The notes beneath the pieces were generated by a model. The model was not told where the DNA came from and did no database searches. It worked only from the letters and a program-made list of their open reading frames with translations. From positions 765,001 to 829,000 of the forward strand of contig JAIUJO010000145.1 of the NCBI GenBank assembly GCA_023846275.1: 64,000 nt of DNA, written 5' to 3'. Shown here in pieces: positions 25,570-37,409 of the stretch. This DNA is from Vanilla planifolia. Lineage: Eukaryota; Streptophyta; Magnoliopsida; Asparagales; Orchidaceae. Every line of letters starts with the position of its first letter. Position 1 is the first letter of the stretch. The position numbers and the translations under genes are program-made.

Positions 25570-28500
25570 GGATTAAAGTAGCTAAATCTCTAGCTACTTG
25601 CAATATTTAATGAGGGAGAATAGGGTCTTCATGGTTTGTCTTTTGGAAACTCATGTGGAGGCCTTTTTTGAGGATGATCAACATTTTATCAAAAACATGA
25701 ATTACATTGTTTGACCTTTAGCTAGGCCACCTAGGGGCATTGTAGCACTATGCTGGAATTTGGCATGCTTAAGATTATGGATTTTTTCACTCTTCATAAG
25801 TGGTTGCGATCCAACTTAGATGTTATAGTAATGAAATTTAGAGGTGTTGTGTAATATATGTACCAAAATGCTATATAAACTACAAAGTAGCTTGGGACCA
25901 AATTAGAGATACTTATATGTTAGGTGGATTATTACTTATGTTAAGGCACTTCTATGCCTTACATGCATAGTAAGAGAAAAAGTAGGGAATAATTTAGCAT
26001 TGACCAGTCTTAATATGAATTCTACAGCTCTATTCATAATTAGGATTTGATTATCCTAGGTTTCATTGACAATTAGTTTACTTGGTGTAATAAGGAGGAG
26101 AATACCTATATCTATTAAATATTATATAGAGTTTTTATTAATATTGATGGTATGTAAGCCTTCTTGAGCAAGACTTTTATGTTCCTCCCTCACATCACCT
26201 TGAACCACTACCCATTATTATTATAGTTTAGACAATGACTATTAGAGGAAACCCATTGGATAGTTTGCCCACTGAGTTTCATAAAGCTTTGTCAACATTA
26301 ATGAAATGGAGCATAACAGAACTTGATATCATCCATAAAAATATATAGCAATTAGAATAGGGAATTTAGGAGCTTCAACATATGGAATCAATTAGTAGCT
26401 TAAAAAAGCTAGTACATGATCTTTTGGCACAACCTATTTCTTCATATCACATTATATCTAGGCGACCCTTGGGAATAAAACACGATTCTGGTAGGAAATA
26501 GATACTTTTACTTTCTAGAGTAATTATATAAAATAATAAAAAGGATATTGGAGATCTAATATCCTCCCTAACTTACAATAAAGAAATTGTTTTTTTGTCT
26601 TTTTAGTAAGAAATGTGAAGCCACGTGTAATATGAGCCTTCTCCACCATTTTAGCATTTGATAATTATTAATGATGAATATAAGACTACACTTATGACTC
26701 ACATCAGCGATGATAGGATCGGGTTTGTGGTGATGTCCAACAAAACAAACAAATGCCATGTTGTGGATGGACTCTCAACTATGTTTTTGCATGGTTACTG
26801 AAAGATCATATATACGGGCATTGGTATGGTAGCAAAACAATTCTTTAAAGATTGCTTTAGGACAAAAAGTTAAAAAGCCACACTGGACATAGTCATCCCT
26901 TAAAATGAAGGAGCATCAATACTTGAGAAATTTGGGCCCATAAGCCTTTGTATTAAGATTTACAAAGTAGTGACAAAAATTTTTGAAGATAGATGGAAGG
27001 TAGTGCTTCCGCATATCAATGTTAGGGAGCAAGTTGCTTTTGTGTTAGCCCTTGCTATATCTTATAAATTTTTTTGGCATAAGAAGTCATAACCTGTTTG
27101 CACTTGTTTACTTTCATAGAAGGTTTGATTGTAATAAAATTAGATATTGATTAAGCTGATGATACAAAAAGGACAAATTTGTGTTGGAATAATGCGTATA
27201 TTTCTACACCAACATTTGGGGTTATGTTTAATGATATAGTTCTATAATTAGTCAAATCAACTAGGGGCCTTAGATAGGGATGTCCTTTCTCTCCATAGCA
27301 CTTTTCTATTTCGTCTATGAAGCTCTTATTGCTTATTAGTATCAACAAGATCATGCTATTGTCATTGGGTTTACAATTCAACCTTCTTCCTAGATGATTA
27401 TATACCTTCTGTATACTAATGAGATCATGCTTTATGCACCTGGAAATTGTGTTATAGTGAAGTGCTTTGAGGTTATTATATAAAACGAGCATCATTCAAG
27501 TTAGGTGATGAATCTAAAAAAATTTAGAGTGTTATTTAGTAATGGGATGGAGTACTAGTGTCAAAACATGATAGGTGCATAATTTCTCTAAAGGAATTTT
27601 TATTTGTTTAATCGATTAGACCAAAATAATTTATGACAATATTGCATTGCATATGTCTTGTGGTGCATCTCATACCTATAACTTACTCAATATTGGAGCC
27701 CCTGGATAATAAGCATTATTTATTTGGTGAATTATTGCAAGAAATTTCTATTTCCTTTTTGTTGGATACTTTCCTTCAACTTTCCTATTATAACATAGAG
27801 AACCTATCTTAACATGGATATGGAGCATCTAACATTTATAGTAGAGCTAATTAAAGAGCATAGGGTGTGGGATCACAAAAAAATTCAGAAGTTATCCATG
27901 CCTTATTTTGTATTTTAGTTTTGACATTCTTGTTTGGTTAAATCAAATCAAAGTAATGTGTTATGCATCAAATTAAGGGAGGATATGGTGTTGGACTAAA
28001 CGATGATATACAACATGTGTACGAGTGATAATCCATTAAGGGAGGTGGTCATGTGGTCTTGGAAGGTGTAGGTGCAGCATGGAGTAAGCATTATCATTTG
28101 GAGATTAACATTAAATATGCTTCCCTCTTACACTTTGCTTCATTCCAGTGAGACTTAGATGTATAAACTTTGTCCTCAATGATGTACTACTAATGAAAAT
28201 GTGAAACATTGTTTGTAAGAGTAACATATTATGAAAGAACTCTAGTTTAGTAGCTTCATAAATGATTGATTCATGCTTGGTGGAATTAATTGTAAGGAGA
28301 TCACTTTTGTTTTTATGTTCCTTAACTGGACATCTTTGAATATGTAGGTGGCTAAGACTTATAAAGTACTGACATTTAATTCTTTAACTTTATTGAACCT
28401 TTAGCATGACAAGAATCTGTAGGCATAAGTGCAGACATTATTCAATTTAGCTACACATCAAAGGAGCAATTGCATTACAATTGTTATTTTCTAACACTAT

Positions 28501-28660
28501 TTATTCATGTCCACTTGGAGCTCAAGTGGTATTGATGGGTTATTTGGTATATTTTATTAGACTCATCCTCCAACATTTTTGATTTAATTTAACTATGATA
28601 TAGTTGTGCATAACGACTTCATTACTCGAATTATTATTGCTATGTAGGATGATATAGGTA
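25570..28660 (+). pseudogene. Decayed L1-like LINE ORF2 (endonuclease-RT-zinc domain-RNase H)
   Basis: Non-LTR retrotransposon ORF2, which nicks target DNA and copies LINE RNA into it. Domains appear in the canonical order. An apurinic-type endonuclease begins near 25,620 (translation CLLETHVEAFF, matching the LLETRV motif with its catalytic Glu) and continues to FTWCNKEENTYIY near 26,080; the GDFN motif has become GFID. RT opens near 26,930 with PISLC and KVVTKIFEDRWKVVLPHI. The catalytic FADD motif has become YTNE near 27,415. The zinc-binding domain at 28,040-28,240 reads IIIWRLTLNMLPS then CPQ-stop-C and KHC. An RNase H opening (THPPTFLI) lies near 28,560. Dozens of stops and frameshifts make it inactive. 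The 5' end and the poly-A tail were not found; the 3' end is cut by or fused to the next element. Confidence 0.88.
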
Positions 28661-28684
28661 TATCTATCAAATCAAAAAAGTGCT

Positions 28685-29227
28685 GCTTGAAAGGCACCCC
28701 ACTGTGCATGCTAGAAAGAAGGCCAAGCCAAGCCACAACCCCACACATCTAGCAATCACTCAAAAACTCCTGCATGTGCGGGCACTCCTACAAGATATGC
28801 TACGACAACTCAGCAGCATTACATCCCCATATGCAGTTGCTGCTTTCAGCCAATCTCCTACGTGCCATACACACTATCGTAGGGAGATGATACCCGACAA
28901 GACACCAAAGAAAAAGATGCACCCTAGGTAGAACATTCACTTTCCGTATCCCCTTGAAGTGATCAGCGCCCATGTTAAGGCTCCCTATGCAACCTCTTGT
29001 TCTTCCACAATGTAACTACATGTAAAATCTCGAATTATTAACCTGCACAAATTCAGTATGGGACTACATGAGAGTATTGCGATTATAGTGCTGAGCCTAA
29101 GGTAGATGCACCACTCTTTCAAACAATAAATCGCTAGCCAAACGTGGATCTTGCCCTCATCCCAAACACCCATTGCAACAATGCAGTCACCCACGCATGT
29201 TCGATCAAGCTGTAAATGTTCAATCAA
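28685..29227 (-). pseudogene. Second LINE relic, RT C-terminus with zinc-binding domain
   Basis: On the minus strand, 28,695-28,970 reads HFKGIRKVNVLPRVHLFLW, then CLVGYHLPT and RRRLAESSNCIWGC, then HIL-stop-EC-PHMQEF. This is the zf-RVT pattern at the end of plant LINE reverse transcriptases: 'W.....PPRV.LFLWRL....LPT', then C-x3-C, H and C. Upstream, to 29,227, a further open stretch (GVWDEGKI near 29,170) resembles the region just before this domain. Base composition is less AT-rich than in the + strand LINE next to it, so this copy is probably younger. Two in-frame stops, no catalytic core and no poly-A tail were seen. Its 5' side is interrupted within 75 bases by the solo LTR. Confidence 0.8.
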
Positions 29228-29294
29228 CTATAAGCACTCAACCTCGGCTCAAAACAAACAACAAAGATAAGGTATGGTTTCCTTAGATTGCTTT

Positions 29295-29299
29295 GATTG
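29295..29299. repeat. Target-site duplication (left), GATTG
   Basis: The five bases immediately left of the LTR, identical to 32,314-32,318. Five base pairs is the usual length for plant LTR-retrotransposon integration. Confidence 0.93.
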
Positions 29300-32200
29300 T
29301 GTTACACCCCATTTTTCCTAGGCTGATTTTTGGCATAAATTTTTTTTTTTTGCATATAGACAGCTCAGATCGTCCCATACCAACCTGAGTAGCCTACGAA
29401 AAACATAGGATATAACACATCATTACACACCTACTTTCCTTAACAATGTGGATCCCATCTCCCGGGTACACCGTCAAATCAGGTTCATGACTCCTGAATT
29501 AACAGATGGACTCGCGCAATGTTACTCCTACTAGACCCAATACTCCTAACCCATACCGATAGGAGAACCGGTCTAATAGAAGTCTGAACCCCCAATGTTA
29601 AGTTCCATAGTCATGTAATGACCTCACCATCAAAAATAAAATACATAACATCCTCTGATAAAATATAGCACTCCACACACTATACCATCAAGATAATAAA
29701 GTAAAACAGTGAATGGAAACTACATCACAAAAATAAGATCCAAGTCCAACAAATACAATATCATCCAACTAGATACATAAGTCAGAATTACCCTCACATA
29801 ATACAAGACATAAAAATAACAGTCTCACTGAATACATCCAACAGCAACAATCAACTAATCGGAATATCTCAAAAATCACAGATCAGATCTGCTCCACTAG
29901 CCTACTGATCACGATCCCACCTAAAGCTGGGTGGCGTCAAGTCTGCCGAGCCACTGGAAAAATATAGATAAAAAAGGAATGAGCTACGCCCAGTAGGAAA
30001 GACAGCTAGTAAAAACTCACATGCAAAAGAAGGATAATAGCAAGAGTATAGGAATAAAGCATAACAATGTAGGGTGGAAAGGCACTCTCAGTTCCAGACT
30101 CTGACCATCCACAGTCACCCCCAGTCACAAAAGAGTAGCTCTCCTCTGTGCTCCCAGGTAGCATGCCAGCGGGACACGCCCATCTCTGCGCACGCATGGC
30201 GCCTAGCACCCGACACCGCAGCGTCTCTCGTCAATCAATCTTCTAGAGACTATAGACAAACCCGTCACATAGATCTCTAGCCAACGTGAGACACCCTGGC
30301 TAGCCACGGCGAGTCACCCCTGCCGCTGCCACTCTCAGGTTCGCAGGCCTACACTCGTGGACCAGAAGAGGTCGACTCAGCCACCGTCCCAAGGAGTCCT
30401 CTACCAACAACTTCCATAGAAGCTCACGCCCCTACAGTCATTGTCAATCTCTAACTCCAAGATTCGGCAACATGTGTCCAGGTACGACAAGGCGCATACC
30501 AATCCACATGTATACTGTGGAAGCTAAGTCTGAACCGCACAGTTACCTACCACAACTACCCTAAAACATCATATAGGGTCTATAGTAGTCCGATCCAGTA
30601 TGCCAATCCATAAAATATGCCAAAATTGAGTAAACTGACTCAATCCATGCCATTGCCATCCAAGCAATACAACTATACCAGTTACTGACTGTTCTGGTAG
30701 CATCCATGTACCATACCTCTGTATGACTGCTTTCAACTGTACTGTCGTCACTGATAACATTTTTCCCTACTTCAGGAAATTTTTAAATTCTGTAATCAAT
30801 TTCCGTCTTTATCCATTTTTCGAAATTCGGAATAGTTTCCGAATTTAAATTCCACATATATCCTTTTTCAAAAAATTCGGATTAATTTCCGAATTAAATT
30901 TTTCGCTTATCCTTTTTATTTCCGAAAATTCGGATTAATAATAAATTTCCGAATTTTCCTTCCGCTTCTCTCTCCTCCGCGCCGCGCCGTTCGTCCGCGC
31001 CGACTCCCGCTGAACCGGTTTTCGCTGCCGGTTCGGAACTCTCGCGCTGAACCGCGACACCGCCGAACCAATTTCTTATTAATCCGTTAATTGGATTATT
31101 TTAATTACTAATAAAATAGCGTAAATACCATTAATTACTTAATTAAATTTGTAATTATCTAAACCCTTCTCCTTCCTCGGTCCGATGCCCGCGAAACCCT
31201 AGCCGACGCAATCGCCGACCAAATCAAATTCTTCCGCCGATTTCCGGCGACCGCGAACAAGAAGAAACAAAATTCTATGTTCGTACTATCCTAATGTTTC
31301 AATAATGTCACTAATTTCTAAGGATTCAATTAAAATTTTCCACCAAAGGAGTTTCATCCGATCCCCAATTTGACCATTTACGAAATTAAACAATTCCAGC
31401 ATACGATACTACCTTAACATGAATAAAGCACATAATCAATTCAACACATGCTTGGTAAAATTCCCGAATTCGGCGGGTATAATTTTCCGAAACCCTAAAA
31501 CCTAACATGCTAAAATTATAATACTGCAATGCATTTCCGACTTCAAAATTTCAATCACATGCTCAGATAGACATTAACAAAATATTCCATGCTTTAATTT
31601 TGCTAAATAACTAATTTAATTTCTGAATTTCCTACCTTTCTTCTCCGGCGACGGTGGCGACGGTGAAGCTCGCACGCGACCAACCGCTGCTCCTCGCCGC
31701 ACGAAACCGGTACCAATCGATTCTCCTCGATCACGCGAACCTCCAGGTATAAAAAGCCCCTTGAAAGGCTGCCGGAAAATATCGCCGTCCGCCGCGAATG
31801 CCTCGTCTCCGGCCGCCGTTCGAAACCCTAAGGGTCAAAACGGTTCGGGTTAAATACCCCGCTTAAACCGGTAATAACCCGTTAACGACCCATTAAGTGC
31901 CGGTTGACCTGCCAAAACGCCGTTTAACCTTCGATCAGCCGGTTAATCTCCACGGCTGATCTCGTCCGTCCGATCCGCTTATCCGCGGCTTATCCAAACG
32001 CACGCGCAAACGCACTCGGCGAACGGCCCCCGCCTTCGCTGAACAGCTCCGGTCCGGTTCACGCGCAGTAAAAACCAATTTTTCCGGTTTTAAAAAAAAA
32101 TCTAATTAATAGATTTTCGAATTTCCAAAAATCCAATTAAACAGGGAAAATTACTTAAAAATTCCTCGGTGCTCCGAAAAATCCCCAAAAAATTTCAGAA

Positions 32201-32313
32201 ATTCTAATAGCCTCCAATTGAGCTCCTGGCTCATCCTACTGTCGATCTGAAATCATCCAAGCCAAAAATTAATTTATTAAAGATTAACATAAAAATTTTT
32301 ACTGGGTATAACA
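29300..32313 (+). mobile_element. Solo LTR of a plant LTR retrotransposon, 3,014 bp
   Basis: The segment starts TGTTACACCC and ends GGGTATAACA. These are near-perfect inverted termini (9 of 10) with the TG...CA ends typical of LTRs, and they are flanked by identical GATTG duplications. No gag, pol, primer-binding site or second LTR lies inside, and the frames are short and unrelated to retroelement proteins. This fits a solo LTR left after LTR-LTR recombination. Composition changes sharply at both edges: the interior is CpG-rich (10 CpG in 31,681-31,740 alone), while flanks are AT-rich and CpG-poor. A TATA-like string with GC-rich flanks lies at 31,748-31,755 on the + strand, which suggests + orientation. 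The length and terminal sequence are in keeping with Ty3/gypsy LTRs, but family assignment is inference. A 'gaatgagctacgcccagtagg' string near 29,977 resembles one I recall in LTRs of the Tekay/Del type. Confidence 0.93.
31748..31755 (+). promoter_or_regulatory. TATA-box candidate inside the solo LTR
   Basis: TATAAAAA preceded by CTCCAGG and followed by GCCCC, about 565 bases from the LTR's right end. A U3 promoter at such a position would leave a long R-U5 part. No transcription evidence is available from sequence alone. Confidence 0.5.
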
Positions 32314-32318
32314 GATTG
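32314..32318. repeat. Target-site duplication (right), GATTG
   Basis: Identical to 29,295-29,299 and directly adjacent to the terminal TAACA of the LTR. Confidence 0.93.
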
Positions 32319-33870
32319 TTTCCTCCACTCAAAGTAATCTACCCATAAATTAGAAGGTCTAGCACTCTCCATGTTTGTTTCCTATAGTTGAGATATTTTT
32401 TATCTTCACAAATGATGAATTGAATGATCCATATCTCATCTTACTTAATTGGATTGCTAAACCTAATGCATCTTGATCTAACAATCTACAACTAATTAGC
32501 TTTAATAGTTTTTGTTCTGATAGTCAAAAACCTCTCTAATAAGATCCAACGATGGTGGTTGATCCAACATAATGGCTAATTCATTTGTTGTTAGTTGAGC
32601 CATTGTGTTAACCAATTAAAAGAAATATTTTAAATTATTTCAAAAAGCTTTTTAAGTTGTTTTGAAGAATCATTTAGACCAACTTTTTCTTAACTTTATA
32701 ATAACTTCGATTAAAATTTTTTCTATATAAATATATCCATTATTGATGAAATAACCAATAAACATGAAACAATAATTGAGGTATCAATGTGTCACCGCAT
32801 CGAATTCTACAATAGAAAAATCTCTTCATAATAACTGCAACTTAGTTCATCACAAAATTGTAAATTCTTTTAGCTAATCTAAGCATTTCTAAGCTTTCAG
32901 TTTCTTAATTGTCTTAGTAATTTTATGGTCATTGTGCCTTCATCAATTCATCAACAATAATCGAAAATTGTACAAACTTATTTTAATTTTTCCTTGTTGT
33001 TGTATTTTTCCTTTTTTGGGGGTAGGGTAGCCCATCATTTATGAAAGCATGAGTTTAGTTTGATGTCACTAAAAATAAAGTTAGTGTTAATCTCACAAAA
33101 GCTTGTGTTATAAGTGAACCCATAAAAACTAGAAAGTTGAAGGATGGACATATGTCCTAGTTTAAACGAAATAATATATTGATTTAATTACAATATTTTA
33201 AATTTTAACATCATTTTTGAATGATTAAATTGAACAATTTGCATATATAAAATCAAGGTTTTCTATGAATATGAAATTCATTTTATGAGTTATTTTTTTA
33301 AAAATAATAATAATATAGAAAAGAAAGAAATATTATTAAACTCATAAGTCACCCCACAAGTGGCATTGATATACTTGTTTTTATTTCAATTAATATGAAA
33401 TAGGTTCCTTGGAAAAAGTGAGTCAAATCACTATGGTGATCCATCATGTGTGTTTTAGTTATTTGTTATGTTTATTTATTTATTATTTTTATGGCATAAC
33501 AAGTTTAAATTCTATCTTACCATTTTTGTGTGCATTCCAAAATATGTTTTTGTTAATTTTCTTCTTAAATTTAGTTTTTTCAATATGTTATAACTCATGA
33601 TTAATATGGATGCATCACCAGATGAATGTCTTCCTCAATTATCCTATCATCATTCAATCATAAAATTTTTTTAATATTTTGAAAAATCTATTTAGAATTT
33701 TTATCCAATCAATTAACTTACAATATTGGAAAGTGCTCACAGAACTATATGATTTACTTAGAGATTAATGCACAAATGAAATTAAGTAGTTTAGTGCACT
33801 TAGTATTGATAATAATAGAACGATAATTAAATACCATAACACTCAACTACCATCATCGTAGTATATCTAT
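32319..33870. other. AT-rich DNA between solo LTR and copia element, unassigned
   Basis: This is the original right flank of the LTR insertion site. On the minus strand, 32,540-32,605 reads MAQLTTNELAIMLDQPPS before decaying into stops; I do not recognise it. The left part of the copia element, including any 5' LTR and primer-binding site, should lie near the right end of this stretch, but I could not find a repeat matching the sequence after 38,066. Confidence 0.45.
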
Positions 33871-33904
33871 AATTGATTTTAATCAAGTTATGAATTTGTA
33901 TACA

Positions 33905-34680
33905 ACACATGAAGTTTGGAAAAAGTTAGAAGGTACTTATGATGAAGGTACTTTGTAAGTTAACGAAATAAAAATAATTTTTTTAACACATGATTATGAG
34001 CTTTTTTGAATGATCTCAAGAGAAACTCTAAAGAAGATGTCTATCCCAACTACTAATATTACTAACGAATTAAAAAAACTTTAAAAAAAATTTAGTTTTG
34101 ATCTTGTAAGAAACATGGTAAAGATTCCACCCAATGATTAGGATCTTCTTGCCGCAGTAATAAAGGCATCCAAAGGCATAACAAGCTCACATTAGATGAG
34201 TTACTTAGAGAATTATTAATGACAAAGTTGTGATGAATAGAGGAGTTAAAAAGAAGGCCTCCAGAAGTAAGCAAAGCATGGAGAAAGGTACAACGCACCA
34301 TTAGCATTTAAAACTAGAAAAGATAACCTAGATACGACATCTATATTTTCTATGGACTTGGAGGAAGATGTAAATTTTAATGTTTAAGGTTTAGATAAAC
34401 ATTTTGTAAAAAATATTGTAAATACAAATTTGTGCAAATCAACAAGAGAGAAGATGAAAACACTAAGATGCTATGATTGTGATCAAACCAAACATATTAT
34501 ACAAGCTTATCCATAACTTAAATACATAATAAATAAGGAAGAGAAAAGAAGAGAATTAAAAAAAGAAAGATTTTCAAGCTACTTGGAGTGCTTCAGAGCA
34601 ATTAAACTCCATTCCTTTAAGTAGTGAGGAGGAAGGAATGATATGCTTCAAGACAAATAATGATGAATCAAGTAAAACAA
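33905..34680 (+). pseudogene. copia gag relic with mutated zinc knuckle
   Basis: The translation near 33,911 reads EVWKKLEGTYDEGT, the gag (UBN2-type) motif 'WDKLE.TYEG'. It is followed by VNEIKI and THDYELF-like remnants. The nucleic-acid-binding zinc knuckle at 34,469-34,510 reads CYDCDQTKHIIQAY: spacing is C-x2-C-x4-H-x4, but the last Cys is Tyr. An acidic Ser/Glu stretch (ATWSASEQ...SSEEEGMICF) follows near 34,580-34,660, as in copia gag tails. Confidence 0.8.
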
Positions 34681-35329
34681 GTGAAGAATAAAAGATTAAG
34701 GTAAGCTCTAGGCCTTCTAAAGTTCTTGAAAATAATTACATAAAATTTATTTGTGTTTTATCATCTTCATTCTCTCTATATAAAAAATTAAAAATGTTTT
34801 ACAAAGAATAAATTATCATTTTTATTATTTATGAAAAGAGACTGAAAAACATTTATATGACGAAATTGATTCCGTGATCATTTAGAACAACAAGTTTGGA
34901 AACAAAAATTTAGTTAGCTAAACATACAAATTTTACTAATATTTCACATTATGTCTAATTTTTTTAGCATAAATATGTCTTCTTTTGAATATCCCTAATC
35001 ATTCAAAATGACATACCATTATAGTTGTAAAAAACATCATACCTTTAAGGATTATCAAATTAAGGAAACTATTTCTAGTTCAAAACCATGTTTCAAATGA
35101 CTATGTCAAGCTTGTTGGGTTCCTAAGATTATATAATAAAGATTTTGAAAGAGGTTGTTTTAATAATAATTTTATAGAGATATAGTGTTTTGAGTCCTTG
35201 ATATGTTAGAAGAAATACCCTTTGGAATTATGAATAGAAAAAAGGCAAATAAAATTTTCATTTTATGATTATTAAATAAAAATTTTATAATTTATGCAGC
35301 CTTATATAGCGAAAAAGTTAAAAAATTGC

Positions 35330-35480
35330 TCTTGAGAATGGAATCGTGGATGCTCAAGAGATATGACTAAAGATCGGTCAAAGCTTTTCAAAATAAGATG
35401 TGGTCCAAATAGATGGGTAACACTTGGAGGCAAGTCTAGGAAAAAGGTAATCAAAATTCGTCATATCCGATATTCTACAT
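35330..35480 (+). pseudogene. copia protease relic
   Basis: The translation reads NRGCSRDMTKDRSKLFK, then IRCGPNRWVTLGG, against the family motif 'LDSGCSRHMTGD...'. The catalytic D-S-G has become N-R-G, so the aspartic protease is dead. The rest of the flap region is still readable. Confidence 0.8.
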
Positions 35481-35559
35481 TAAAAAAATAAGCAAGCTAG
35501 ATATAGCTAGAGATCTTTTCAAACAAAAAGAACTAGTTAAAAAATGTATGAATCGTGCT

Positions 35560-36250
35560 AGCATAGACGAAAAGTAAAATATTTCTTTTAAACCTAAAAA
35601 TGACTTAACTAGTAGTTGGCCTTTAGGGAAAGTTTATTTAGACCGCTTTAGACTCACACAATCCTAAAGATAAGGGAGAAAAAATATAAATTTATGATTA
35701 TTAATGATTCTTCTAGATATAATTGGGTTGTATTTTTTGAGAGCAAAAGTGTAACACAAGAAATCTTTGCCAATTTAATAAAAGAGATAGAAAAAATAAC
35801 CTCTCAAATTAATTTTTATTCAATGTGATAGTAGAAATGAGTTTGAAAATGAGAGGTATAATTTACGTGTCCTTATTCACATCAATGAAATGGGACTATA
35901 GAAATAAAGAAGAGGTCCTTGATTGAGATGGGTAGAACAGTGGTAATCGAATACAACTTATCAAAATCCTTTTTGGTCGAGGAAACTAACACAACTTGCT
36001 ATATAATAAATAGAATTAATTTAAGGCCAATATTTAAAAAAAGTCCTTAAGAGTTATCTAAATGCAAGAAACGAAATGTTAGTTAATTTGATATTTTTTG
36101 TTATAAATAAATAATTCTTAGTAAAAAAAGGTCCAACTTGAAGAAGTTTTATGAAATATTATGCCCAAAAATTTTAATAGGGGCTACTCTTTTTGAAAAA
36201 CTCATAAAGGTTACAACATTGATACTTAAAACGGAGAGAAAATTGTGAAT
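35560..36250 (+). pseudogene. copia integrase relic
   Basis: It begins with SFKPKND at 35,583 and YLDRF near 35,634, matching 'LLHMDLFGP' with the first catalytic Asp. CDSRNEFENER at 35,823-35,856 matches 'RSDHGGEFEN' with the second Asp. NGTIEIKKRSLIEMGRT at 35,889-35,939 matches 'NGVVERKNRSLQEMART', and its catalytic Glu codon at 35,901-35,903 is kept. The triad survives only across frameshifts and stops. Confidence 0.85.
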
Positions 36251-36589
36251 ATTGTTCTTGTTGACTCTATCCATAAGATAAATAACAAAACTTTAGATTA
36301 ATAGATAAAGTCCTAAAAGAACTTAGACTTGAATAAAGATGAAGGTGAAAGACAAAGTAAAATAGAACGAGAAGAGACTAGCCATCAATTACTTAAATAA
36401 TAGAAATACCAAGCATTACATCCAAAAAAATAAATCATAGGAGAAGTTACTTAGAGAGTTAGACATGAAACTTTGTGATAGAATTAATCATAATACATTT
36501 GTATCTTTCATAGAATTACTATGTATAAGCGAAGCTGATAAGGTTAACTATTAGGTTTACGTAATAACGGAGGAGTAGGATCTACTTAA

Positions 36590-37310
36590 GAGAAAGCAAA
36601 TGTGGGAACAAATTCCTAAGACTTTTGATCAAAAAGTGATTACAACTAAATGTATATTTAAAAATAAATTAGATAAGAATAGAGTGATCACTAGAAACAA
36701 GAGAAGATATATTGATGAGTGTTATATCCAAGTTTAAGGTATATTATTTGAGGAGTCATTTCTATTAGTAACACGATTAGAGGCTATTATAATTTTCTTA
36801 CTATATTCATGTCATAAGAAATTTAGATTATATCAAATAGATTAAAATTTTCCATTTTAAAATATGATACTAAAAAAGATGTGTGTATAGAAAATCTCAT
36901 AAGTTTTGAGACTCGTGTACATAGTGATTATGTTTATAAGCTTGAGAAGGGATTTTATGGCCTTAAGGAAGCTCCTTGTTTATGGTATCAAAGATTGAGT
37001 AATTATCAAATTTGTAATGCTTTTACGAATAAAAATAGATAACATAGTATTCCTAAATTCTTTAAGTGATCATTTGTTGCTTATAGAGGTTTATATCAAT
37101 GACAAAATGTTTGAAAGAATAAATGAAAATGTGTAGGGAATTTACTGAGTTAATCATAATGGAGTTTGAGATAAGTATAAGATGTGAAATAGATTTCCTC
37201 TTTTGATCGCAAATTATGCAACTAATAGATGAACTTTTTGTTTTACAAACTAAGTAATTAAAACATTAATTAAAAAAATTACGTATGGAATTGTGAAATA
37301 TAAGAAAATT
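36590..37310 (+). pseudogene. copia reverse transcriptase relic
   Basis: It opens with WEQIPKTFDQKVITTK, then IFKNKLDKNRVITRNK, the RVT_2 start. LVTRLEAI matches 'APVARLEAIR'. YKLEKGFYGLKEAPCLWY near 36,935-36,990 matches 'YKLKKALYGLKQAPRAWY'. The catalytic YVDD is YIND at 37,092-37,103, so one Asp is lost. MCREFTELI and SQIMQLIDELFVLQTK follow near 37,125-37,250. Confidence 0.87.
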
Positions 37311-37409
37311 TGAATGAATAAATTAGATGATTTAGATGAAATTTAGTAATATATTGACTAACATTTTTAAGAAGAACTTGTTAGATCTTTATTATATGTT
37401 ACTGTTAAC

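Noticed and set aside
28680..28931. 83-codon + strand frame with normal-looking composition
   Set aside because: It is the antisense shadow of the LINE zinc-binding domain on the minus strand.
30006..30760. Several frames of 63-68 codons in the GC-richer region, suggesting a host gene
   Set aside because: They lie inside a solo LTR with exact ends and target duplications. No domain is readable.
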